A DNA stretch of 30,670 nucleotides from JANRJY01 sp033763735 (lineage in GTDB: Bacteria > Bacteroidota > Bacteroidia > Cytophagales > UBA9547): NCBI GenBank assembly GCA_033763735.1, contig JANRJY010000114.1:1-30670 (forward strand), written 5' to 3'. The notes beneath the pieces were generated by a model. It did no database searches. It was not told the origin of the DNA and saw only the letters and a list, made by a program, of their open reading frames with translations. Shown in pieces: positions 16,419 to 24,208 of the stretch; the first letter of the stretch is position 1; each line of letters starts with the position of its first letter. The position numbers and the translations under genes are program-made.

Positions 16419-18572
16419 ATGAAAAAACTAATTTTTATAATACTCAGCGTATTTACAATTCATGCACAGTCAATTGTATCACCTTTAAATAATACCATTG
16501 TAGGTTGGTTTGTAGGCAATCCACCCGTGATTGATGGGTATATCAATGAATCAACATGGACAGCGCCATATTCATCAAGTGTAACTACAGGTACAAGTAC
16601 CTTTGGAGCAGGATTAAATAATGGTATGTTCCCCAATTTAATTAATGTCCAGGTAAGTGTTGATGACAAAGGAGTAGTGCAACCAACCGTTCCGGCTCCT
16701 CCACCGGCTCCAAGCATGTTTAATACCACAGCATCATTTGGTTTGGCATGGGATAATACATACTTATATTTTGCGGCAATTGTTTATGATCCAAATTTGA
16801 ATTTTAATGTGCCAAATATTCCTCCGGTCCAAAATGGTTTGGGTGTGGAATTATACTTTGCGATGGATAAGGATAATGTTTCAAAGAAAACTTCACTTGC
16901 TGCGGTATGGCCACCTGTATTAAATAATGGATGGGAAGGACAATTGTTTTTAAATAATGTGGGAACAGCAAATAATCCTCTTACCACTCTAAACAAAGGT
17001 AATGGTGGCGGAGTAGGCATGATATTTACAGATAATGATGTGTTGGCATATGCCCAGCCTGTTACTCATCCGATTACGGGGCAGGGAGGGTATGCTATAG
17101 AAGCTAGTATTAAGTGGGAAAAATTAAATAATCAGTGGATTAATCCATCCAATGGAAGTTATACTGACTCTACCAAAAAGCCACTTGCAGGTCGCATATT
17201 TCGTTTTGATATTGGTAACACTATTTCAAAAGGTAATCCTTTGGTGAGAGTAGCTAAGCAATTTTGGAATATGTGTTGTTTTGACGATAATTATCAGGAA
17301 GCACAGTATTATGGAACAGCCATTCTTTCAGGATTGAATCAAGTAGTATGTCCTACCTCATTGACACCTCAATCGTCAAGTACTACCATTGGAACTGCAT
17401 TAGGCAATGTTAACTTATCTCCATTAACACCTACACCACAAACAGCTACAGCACAGGTGAAATGGCAAATTATTAATCCAAATCCAACTTTAGAGATTGC
17501 CGGTCAAGTTAATTCAGCAGGTTTGGTATCGGCAATTAACAACGGCATTGTGACAGTGATGGGTACATCTACCTGTTCTACAACAACTTCGGCCATATCA
17601 ATTATTACAATTACAGGCCAGTCCGTCCCAACCGGTTTAACAATTCAAACAACAGCTACTTCTCCCATTACCGGCATGTGGCAAAAAGTACCTTTTACAG
17701 CAAATGTAATAGGATCAGGAGTGCTGACTTCACAGCAAGTAATATGGTCAGTTCAAAATCCGAGTGGCAAAATATTAGCCACTATTAACTCATTGACCGG
17801 TATATTACGATCAACTTCTGTTGGAAATGGTGTAGTAACAATCACTGCCACTTCGGTAGCAAATTCAACGGTAAAAAATAGCATCACTTTGAGTGTAGAA
17901 CCTGTATTGACACTTAGTAGTTGTAATACATGGTTGACATCCTTTGCTTATGGTTCTAAGTGCAGGACTTTTAAAACTCTGACACTTGCCGGATTTACAA
18001 ATTCAATTCCACTTTCTACGGTATATTATGTGAAAGACTCAGTGCCTCTTATAGTGCCACCTGAATTATTTAATTATAAAATAAAAAATATCACCAAATC
18101 CGCTGAATTATCAACTTCATCTGACTATTCAATAGCATTGTTTAATGCTCAGGCTTCAGGAACATTCACGCTCACAGGTACATATTTGAATGATACTACG
18201 CTTAAGATTATAACTATTGTTCGATTAAATTCTTCAAAAACTTCGTTACTTACTACTTCTCCCGGATGTACAGGTAATCTGGTTTTAGATAATGTAAATC
18301 CATCTTGTAATGTTGGAATCGTCCAAAATATTACAGATAAAACCAGTAAAAGTAGAAGTAGCGTGTATCCAAATCCAAGTACCGGAGATGTAAATGTAAT
18401 GGTAAATGAAAATGCTGAAATTGAATTGTTTGATATAATAGGAAACAAAATACAATATGCACACGCGGCAAAAGCCTACTGTTTCAATATTGCCATCAGG
18501 GGTATTTACCTAATAAGAGTTGCATATTCAAATGGCGAATCTGATATTCATAAAGTAATAATTCAACCCTGA
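16419..18572 (+). CDS. Secreted T9SS cargo with CBM9-like and Ig-like domains
   Basis: This 717-residue protein has a signal peptide (MKKLIFIILSVFTIHAQ), then a carbohydrate-binding family 9-like domain over about 30-310 ('PPVIDGYINESTWTAP', 'FGLAWDNTYLYFAAIVYDPN', 'GLGVELYFAMDKDN', 'GGYAIEASIKWEKL'). Two bacterial Ig-like (BIG2-type) regions follow at about 320-500 ('VKWQIINPNPTLEIAGQVNS..GIVTVMG', 'VIWSVQNPSGKILATINSLT'). The last about 75 residues are a type A T9SS sorting domain ('SVYPNPSTGDVNVMV', 'ELFDIIGNKI', 'GIYLIRV'). A proline-rich loop lies near residue 90 (PTVPAPPPAPSM). No catalytic domain is recognisable, so it is probably a surface adhesin or glycan-binding protein. Confidence 0.87.
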   Translation: MKKLIFIILSVFTIHAQSIVSPLNNTIVGWFVGNPPVIDGYINESTWTAPYSSSVTTGTSTFGAGLNNGMFPNLINVQVSVDDKGVVQPTVPAPPPAPSMFNTTASFGLAWDNTYLYFAAIVYDPNLNFNVPNIPPVQNGLGVELYFAMDKDNVSKKTSLAAVWPPVLNNGWEGQLFLNNVGTANNPLTTLNKGNGGGVGMIFTDNDVLAYAQPVTHPITGQGGYAIEASIKWEKLNNQWINPSNGSYTDSTKKPLAGRIFRFDIGNTISKGNPLVRVAKQFWNMCCFDDNYQEAQYYGTAILSGLNQVVCPTSLTPQSSSTTIGTALGNVNLSPLTPTPQTATAQVKWQIINPNPTLEIAGQVNSAGLVSAINNGIVTVMGTSTCSTTTSAISIITITGQSVPTGLTIQTTATSPITGMWQKVPFTANVIGSGVLTSQQVIWSVQNPSGKILATINSLTGILRSTSVGNGVVTITATSVANSTVKNSITLSVEPVLTLSSCNTWLTSFAYGSKCRTFKTLTLAGFTNSIPLSTVYYVKDSVPLIVPPELFNYKIKNITKSAELSTSSDYSIALFNAQASGTFTLTGTYLNDTTLKIITIVRLNSSKTSLLTTSPGCTGNLVLDNVNPSCNVGIVQNITDKTSKSRSSVYPNPSTGDVNVMVNENAEIELFDIIGNKIQYAHAAKAYCFNIAIRGIYLIRVAYSNGESDIHKVIIQP

Positions 18573-18576
18573 AAAT

Positions 18577-19191
18577 TTGAACCAAGAAGCTCAATCACTC
18601 TTATATTTCGTACTTAATAAACCTTATCAAGTACTTTGCCAATTTACTAAAAGTGGTGAAAAACAAACACTTGCAAACTTGGACTACAAATTCCCTAAAG
18701 ATGTATATCCGGTAGGAAGACTTGATGAAGATAGTGAAGGACTCATTATTTTAACTAATGATACCAATTTGAACAATACTTTATTGCATCCTCGTAATCA
18801 GCACAAGAGAACTTATTGGGCTCAGGTTGATGGTGACATCACAGAAGAGGCAATCAAAAATTTAAAAAAAGGTATAAATATTACCATAGATGGGAAACCA
18901 TTTGAAGCAAAGGCCATAGCTGCCGAAAAAATAACTCCACCTGAGTGGCTTCCCGATAGGAACCCTCCCATCAGATATAGAAAAGAAATTCCTACTTCAT
19001 GGGTGTCATTGACCATTACTACGGGTAAAAACCGACAAGTACGCAAAATGACCGCATCTGTGGGATTTCCTACCTTGCGATTGATTCGATATTCAATTGA
19101 AAAAATTAATTTGGAACCTGATTTTTTGCCCGGAATGGTAAAGAAAATTGAAAGAAAAACAATACTTGAACAATTGCAATTGTTAAAATAA
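18577..19191 (+). CDS. 16S/23S rRNA pseudouridine synthase, RsuA/RluE type
   Basis: The 204-residue product matches short RsuA-family enzymes (like RluE) lacking an S4 domain: 'YFVLNKPYQVLCQFT', the catalytic motif 'VYPVGRLDEDSEGLIILTND' with the nucleophilic Asp in GRLDxDSxGL, and 'LTITTGKNRQVRKMTASVGFPTLRLIR'. These enzymes convert a specific rRNA uridine to pseudouridine. The start is a TTG: the frame is closed by TAA at 18559, no ATG lies before the conserved LNKP strand, and TTG at 18577 gives a full N-terminus 4 bases after the preceding stop. That spacing suggests translational coupling to the T9SS cargo gene. Confidence 0.9.
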   Translation: MNQEAQSLLYFVLNKPYQVLCQFTKSGEKQTLANLDYKFPKDVYPVGRLDEDSEGLIILTNDTNLNNTLLHPRNQHKRTYWAQVDGDITEEAIKNLKKGINITIDGKPFEAKAIAAEKITPPEWLPDRNPPIRYRKEIPTSWVSLTITTGKNRQVRKMTASVGFPTLRLIRYSIEKINLEPDFLPGMVKKIERKTILEQLQLLK

Positions 19192-19213
19192 TTTTTGAAT
19201 AGTATAATCCAAT

Positions 19214-19238
19214 TTGATTGCTACTTTTGAACAATCAA
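19214..19238 (+). terminator. Weak hairpin after the pseudouridine synthase
   Basis: TTGATTG and CAATCAA form a 7-bp stem with an 11-base loop, followed by TTTTAATT. It could terminate the upstream gene. The loop also contains TACTTTTG (19222-19229), a TAnnTTTG match that could be the -7 box of the kinase gene starting at 19282, so the two readings compete. Confidence 0.35.
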
Positions 19239-19281
19239 TTTTAATTCCGTTCTATTTTTTATATTTAACAAAAATTGGTCA

Positions 19282-21774
19282 GTGAAGATAATTGTATTCT
19301 TTCTGTCGGTTACCTTTTTTAATGTAGCAGCACAATCAAAGGTGTATGAAGTGTTATCATCTCATGCGACAATTGATGTAAATAGAGGTGTTGAATACTT
19401 AATCGATACAAATAAATCTATTCCAATAAATCAGGTCCCAAATCAAAAATTTTCCGTTTATGAAAAAGCATCTGTTTTAAACATTAGCAAAGCATATTTA
19501 ACTGCATGGTTAAAAATTTCCATAAAAAACAGTACAAATAGCAACCTGGCGCTTAAAATCGACAACGTACTCATAGATTCTGCTCAAGTATATTTTCAAA
19601 AAGATGACTCTTTAATTATGTATGACCAATCGGGATATTTAATTAATCAGTCCGACAAGTCATATGCCACTCCGGAAATAATACTAAAATTACCTGTAAA
19701 TCAAAATGAAACAAATACCCTTTACATTAGATTAAAAGCAAAGCAAAAATTGTTTTTGCCAATGCAAATAGGTACTGAAGAGGCTATTTACCAAAGTGAA
19801 GTTCAACATATTGTTTTTGATGCACTTTTTTTCGGTGCACTTCTTATTTTGGTCATTTACAATTTTATTTTGTATTTGATTATTAAGGATAAGCTTACCC
19901 TTTATTTCGTTTTTGCCATGCTTAGCTATTCTTTTTTTATGATTTTTTGGAATGGCTATACCGGAGGATTTGACTATAATACGCGTTTGTTTCTAAGCAA
20001 TGACGGAGATTTTTTGCTGGCAATTAGTACAGTAGGTATTTTATTGTTTGCTTATTATTTTTTGAATGTTGACAACGGAAAAAAAATCATTAAATACATC
20101 TTTATAGCGTTAATTGCCTATAACCTTATCGATGGGTTATTATTTGAGTTTATACTTCCGGTAACGCATATTGATTTAATAGTACTTGTATCTGCTATAT
20201 TTTTATTTGGGTGCTCAATTTTTCAGGTTTTAGATGGCAAACAACATGTGCGATTTTATGCATTTGGTTGGTTTTTATACCTTCTAGCAATTTTAACTTA
20301 TGTCTTGATGATATTTAATGTATTACCATTTTTCACCTGGACAAAATACATTTTACCAATTGGTTCTTTATTTGAAATCACATTTTTCTCTGTTGCTCTT
20401 GGAGATAGATTTTTAATGATTGAAAAAGAAAACAAACGCATATTGGAGCATTCACTTAAAATAGAACGACAATTGAATGAAGAACTTTCAATTAGAGAAG
20501 AAGAACTTGCAAGTAGCGAAGAGGAATTAAGAGTTTCAAATGAATCACTCACGGTTTATAATGAAGATTTGTATCGATTATTTGAAGAAGAAGTAAAACT
20601 TAATGAAGAGTTGGCACGAAACAAAGAAGAACTTGCCCAAAAGGAGAAACAACTTACCGAATCATATCAGGAAATGATTAACGCCAATCAAGAGCTCAAC
20701 AGAATAAATACTTATATCAAAGAAAGAGAAGAAGTTGTGTCTGCGGTGTTTGACAATAGTACCGATATAATTGTATCAGTTGATGCCAATTTGATAATCA
20801 CTTTTGCCAATAAAACATTCAAGGAAATTTTCAAAAAGTTTACCAATGATGATTATAAGACCGGAATTCCTGTTTTGAAAGTAATTCCACAAGATAAAAC
20901 AGATTTTTATATGAATACTTACAAGAAAGTATTAGCAGGAGAGCATGTATATCAAGTAACTGAAAACGAAGAAGAAATGTGGGGCAAATATATTTCAGAA
21001 GAATTTTATAGTCCGATCAGGAACGCAAATAAGGAAGTTACCGGAATTGCCATTTTTATCAGAGATATCACCGAACGAGTGAAAGCTCAAAAGGAAACCA
21101 AAGAAAATGAGTTCAAGCTAATTGAAATGAACAAGCAAATGGCTGAACTGAAATTAATGGCGCTTCGTTCGGTTATGAATCCACATTTTGTGTTTAATGC
21201 ACTTAACTCAATCCAATATTTTATATCAAATAATGATCGAAAAAATGCGATTGTTTATTTATCCATGTTTTCAAAACTGATACGTGGTGTGCTAAATTCC
21301 TCTATTAAAAATACTATTCAACTTAATGACGAAATCGAAATTTTGAAATATTATATTGAACTTGAAAAAGTAAGATTTGGGGATAAATTTGAAGCCGTGT
21401 TTGAAATTGATCAACGTATTGATTTGGAAGAAGTAGAAATTCCATCTTTATTAATTCAGCCTTATGTTGAAAATGCCATATTGCATGGGTTGTACAATAA
21501 AGAAGGTAAAGGTACTTTGAAAATAATAATTAATCAGTTAACGGAAGATCAAATTGAATGCATTATTGAAGATGATGGCATTGGTAGAGCAGAAGCGTTG
21601 GCAATTAAGAACAAAAGTGCGTCTTCACACAAGTCAGTAGCGATGATGGTAACCAAAGAAAGACTTCAAATTATTAATTTGGCAAACGAAGTTTCACAAG
21701 AGATTGAAGACTTAGTGGATTCAAATGGTAAGGCAATAGGAACAAAAGTTCGATTAATTGTAACTTTAAATTAA
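19282..21774 (+). CDS. 7TMR-DISM sensor histidine kinase with PAS domain (LytS-type kinase core)
   Basis: The 830-residue sensor starts at GTG with a signal peptide (MKIIVFFLSVTFFNVAAQ). A periplasmic 7TMR-DISMED2-like beta domain covers about 20-165 and seven membrane helices about 178-377. A long Glu/Lys-rich coiled coil (about 380-490) and a PAS domain (about 485-600, ending 'IFIRDITERVKAQ') follow. The His_kinase (PF06580) core has the phospho-acceptor H635 in RSVMNPHFVFNALNSI, and the C-terminal ATPase has 'IPSLLIQPYVENAILHGL' and 'IEDDGIGR'. DISMED2 domains are thought to bind carbohydrates. No LytTR partner is adjacent; the nearest is the regulator at 22407-23165, which already has its own kinase. 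Confidence 0.92.
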   Translation: MKIIVFFLSVTFFNVAAQSKVYEVLSSHATIDVNRGVEYLIDTNKSIPINQVPNQKFSVYEKASVLNISKAYLTAWLKISIKNSTNSNLALKIDNVLIDSAQVYFQKDDSLIMYDQSGYLINQSDKSYATPEIILKLPVNQNETNTLYIRLKAKQKLFLPMQIGTEEAIYQSEVQHIVFDALFFGALLILVIYNFILYLIIKDKLTLYFVFAMLSYSFFMIFWNGYTGGFDYNTRLFLSNDGDFLLAISTVGILLFAYYFLNVDNGKKIIKYIFIALIAYNLIDGLLFEFILPVTHIDLIVLVSAIFLFGCSIFQVLDGKQHVRFYAFGWFLYLLAILTYVLMIFNVLPFFTWTKYILPIGSLFEITFFSVALGDRFLMIEKENKRILEHSLKIERQLNEELSIREEELASSEEELRVSNESLTVYNEDLYRLFEEEVKLNEELARNKEELAQKEKQLTESYQEMINANQELNRINTYIKEREEVVSAVFDNSTDIIVSVDANLIITFANKTFKEIFKKFTNDDYKTGIPVLKVIPQDKTDFYMNTYKKVLAGEHVYQVTENEEEMWGKYISEEFYSPIRNANKEVTGIAIFIRDITERVKAQKETKENEFKLIEMNKQMAELKLMALRSVMNPHFVFNALNSIQYFISNNDRKNAIVYLSMFSKLIRGVLNSSIKNTIQLNDEIEILKYYIELEKVRFGDKFEAVFEIDQRIDLEEVEIPSLLIQPYVENAILHGLYNKEGKGTLKIIINQLTEDQIECIIEDDGIGRAEALAIKNKSASSHKSVAMMVTKERLQIINLANEVSQEIEDLVDSNGKAIGTKVRLIVTLN

Positions 21775-21823
21775 AGATAATTTGATTTTTGGCGGCAGGC
21801 AATTATTACAATTGTTGAAATTA

Positions 21824-22261
21824 TTAATCCGGGTTTCCTTTGCCATGTGCAATCAGAGGGATTAAACTATTTTGTAAATAATAAGTCCAACCTTCACTAC
21901 AGCCTTCATAACATTGAAAATCAGGCACTAATCCATCGTGAGTAATGGTTAATCTGGTTTTGTCCCCTTCTTTGGTAATTTCAAAAACCACTTTTGTGTC
22001 ATTCCACTCATTTTGCTTTTCTACAAAAGTGAGTTTGCTATCTAAAGTAAGCCATACTACTCGCTCTCCAGGTATGGATTCTACAATTCTATGTTTTGAA
22101 TAATGAATTTCCCCGTTTCGGTAAACGAATTCATCATTCAACTTTTCCGATTGACCTTCAAGTGCTTGCGACCACCAGCCTCGTACATTATTTACCGAAT
22201 TAAATACTTGCTCAGCAGTTTGATTTACCAAAAAAGTAATAGAAAAACTTTGATTTTGCAT
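21824..22261 (-). CDS. SRPBCC/AHSA1-domain protein
   Basis: This 145-residue soluble protein has the START-like fold of the SRPBCC superfamily (AHSA1 branch): 'FSITFLVNQTAEQVFNSVNNVRGWWSQ' at the start, then 'GERVVWLTLDSKLTFVEKQNEWNDTKVVFEIT', 'TRLTITHDGLVP', and a C-terminal helix 'CSEGWTYYLQNSLIPLIAHGKG'. Such proteins bind hydrophobic ligands or act as co-chaperones; the role here is unknown. It is convergent with the 7TMR kinase gene and lies 145 bases upstream of nothing it obviously cooperates with. Confidence 0.85.
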   Translation of the reverse strand: MQNQSFSITFLVNQTAEQVFNSVNNVRGWWSQALEGQSEKLNDEFVYRNGEIHYSKHRIVESIPGERVVWLTLDSKLTFVEKQNEWNDTKVVFEITKEGDKTRLTITHDGLVPDFQCYEGCSEGWTYYLQNSLIPLIAHGKGNPD

Positions 22262-22406
22262 TTTATTATTTTAGAAGGTGTTTTTATCACTTGTACTGCA
22301 TTTTGATTTTAAAGTAAAAGTTTTTCTCAAATTATCTAAAATATATTTACTCAATTTACTTAAAAACTACAATTCAAAATTTAACATTTATAATTCAATA
22401 TTTTAT
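22262..22406. other. AT-rich spacer between LytTR operon end and SRPBCC gene
   Basis: This 145-base spacer carries the upstream region of the SRPBCC gene and the 3' end of the receptor-kinase-regulator operon, both leftward. No clear hairpin or promoter motif was seen. Confidence 0.4.
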
Positions 22407-23165
22407 TTATTCTCCCATCCATTTTTTGAAGTCTCCTGCTTTCTCTCTGCTGACAAATACTTCTTCGTGATACTCAGGTTGTAGTGTAATTTTGAGTTTG
22501 CCATTAAAATGTGCAAAAACGCTTTTGATATTAGAAATATTAGCAATAAGCTGACGGTTCAATCTGAAGAAATCGCTTGGATCGAGTTGCGTTTCCATAA
22601 AGTCAAGTGTACCATCTATTACATACTTTTTGCCTTCATTTGTAATTATAAACGAAAGTTTATCTTCACTAATAAAGTAGGCAATGGAAGAAGTGTCGAT
22701 GTGCAAATATTTGTCACCCATTTTTATCAGAAATCGTTTTTTGTAATTATTTGTAACCGGATGCTGAAGCGAATTAAGCAGTTTTTGAATATCAACAATA
22801 CCAGTTTGATATTTAAGAAGTTTGAATTTGTTTAAAGCCCGATTAAGAGCCTGTTCTTCAATGGGTTTGAGCAAATAATCAATACTATTTACTTCAAATG
22901 CTTTAAGTGCATATTCGTCATAAGCAGTGGCAAATATTACAGGGCAGGTAATGTGTACTTGATTAAATATTTCAAAGCTCTGACCATCAGCCAGTTCGAT
23001 GTCCATAAATGCAAGGTCAGGTTGGACATTGTTTTTAAACCAAGTTACAGCGGTCTCTATACTGTCTAATTTGGCTAATATGTGAATGGACGCATCTATT
23101 TCTTTAATGAGTTTTTCGAGTCTGCGGGCAGCAGGTGTTTCGTCTTCTATAATTAATATATTCAT
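22407..23165 (-). CDS. LytTR-family response regulator
   Basis: The 252-residue regulator has a receiver domain (1-120) with acidic pocket E7/D8, phospho-acceptor D55 (LAFMDIEL), and the 'SIDYLLKPIEEQAL' lysine. A LytTR DNA-binding domain covers about 145-250 ('KRFLIKMGDKYLHIDTSSIAYFISEDKLSFI', 'FFRLNRQLIANISNIKSVFAHFNGKLKITL', 'VFVSREKAGDFKKWMG'). LytTR regulators bind short direct repeats and activate nearby promoters. Its ATG overlaps the kinase stop by the ATGA type (23162-23165), showing translational coupling and a kinase-regulator pair. The operon is headed by a TonB-dependent receptor. Confidence 0.94.
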   Translation of the reverse strand: MNILIIEDETPAARRLEKLIKEIDASIHILAKLDSIETAVTWFKNNVQPDLAFMDIELADGQSFEIFNQVHITCPVIFATAYDEYALKAFEVNSIDYLLKPIEEQALNRALNKFKLLKYQTGIVDIQKLLNSLQHPVTNNYKKRFLIKMGDKYLHIDTSSIAYFISEDKLSFIITNEGKKYVIDGTLDFMETQLDPSDFFRLNRQLIANISNIKSVFAHFNGKLKITLQPEYHEEVFVSREKAGDFKKWMGE

Positions 23166-24196
23166 GATAAAATGGGAAGCTTAACGGTAAAATATTCATC
23201 ATCTGTAGTTACTTCTATTTCTTTTCCTAAAGCGAGCCGAAAGCGTTCGTTAGTATTTTTTAAGCCAACTTTTTCGGACTCAACATTTAGTTTCTTCACT
23301 TGAAGGTTATTTCTGATAATCAGGAATTTGTCATCTTCAATTAATAAAGAAACTGTAAGAGGTTTGGAGGCGGATATTATATTGTGTTTGATGCAGTTTT
23401 CGACTAAAGTTTGAAGCACTAATGAGGGGATTTTGGAATCACGATACTTTTGTTCTATTTCTATTTGAAAATTCAAATTATCACCAAATCGAATTTTGAG
23501 CAAATAGTTGTATGCGTCCAAAAAGCTGAGCTCTTCTTGTAGCGTACTTATCTCTTTTTCACGTGCTTGTAATATGTATCGATATACTTGCGAAAGGCTT
23601 TGTGTATAGTTTTTGGCTACTTCAGGTTGATCGTCAATTACCGAAATAAGCGTGTTCAGACTATTGAATAAAAAATGCGGATTAATCTGATTTTTGAGTG
23701 ATTCTAATTGTGATTTTAGATTTTCCTTTTTTAAAGTTTCTACTTCCGAACGAGAATTTTTCCAAAACTGATAAAGATCAAAAGTGATGTATATAAGATT
23801 GATTATTAGTGTAATAACAATACAATTGACGAATGTTTGAAAGTAAAATCTGGCTGGAACCGGTTCGCCTTTGAGCCAAGTAATGGTAACAAAAATCAAC
23901 TCAATAATTATGATGATGTATATCAAATTAAAAATAATAAGAAACAAAACTCTTCGTAATGGTTGAACTTCCCATTTGTACTTATGATCGGAAATAAAAG
24001 CAATAAATTCAGAACCGGACCAAATGAGTACTGAGCCTATTACTGAAAATGACACGTTGTAAACAACCATAATTAAGGTACAGCCATCAAGCCATTCAAT
24101 GAATGAAGTAAATGCTCCCAGGCATAAGCCCAGAAGCACTTTCATCCAAATTCGTGCCTTCAAACAGGCAAAAGCATCTTTCGGTCGAATGTTCAT
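23162..24196 (-). CDS. LytS-type sensor histidine kinase (His_kinase family)
   Basis: This 344-residue kinase has about four membrane helices (about 20-37, 40-66, 82-108, 120-140), a short coiled linker and a His_kinase (PF06580) domain with H174 in LKNQINPHFLFNSLNTL. The C-terminal ATPase has 'IPSLVLQTLVENCIKHNI' and 'GLKNTNERFRLALG'. No periplasmic sensing domain is visible; sensing may be within the membrane or through a partner protein. It is coupled to the regulator by a 4-base overlap and starts 12 bases after the TonB-dependent receptor gene, suggesting receptor, kinase and regulator are made together. Confidence 0.93.
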   Translation of the reverse strand: MNIRPKDAFACLKARIWMKVLLGLCLGAFTSFIEWLDGCTLIMVVYNVSFSVIGSVLIWSGSEFIAFISDHKYKWEVQPLRRVLFLIIFNLIYIIIIIELIFVTITWLKGEPVPARFYFQTFVNCIVITLIINLIYITFDLYQFWKNSRSEVETLKKENLKSQLESLKNQINPHFLFNSLNTLISVIDDQPEVAKNYTQSLSQVYRYILQAREKEISTLQEELSFLDAYNYLLKIRFGDNLNFQIEIEQKYRDSKIPSLVLQTLVENCIKHNIISASKPLTVSLLIEDDKFLIIRNNLQVKKLNVESEKVGLKNTNERFRLALGKEIEVTTDDEYFTVKLPILS

Positions 24197-24208
24197 ATAA
24201 CTAATTCT

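Noticed and set aside
22103..22484. Plus-strand open frames in and after the SRPBCC gene
   Set aside because: They are low-complexity, AT-driven frames overlapping real minus-strand genes.
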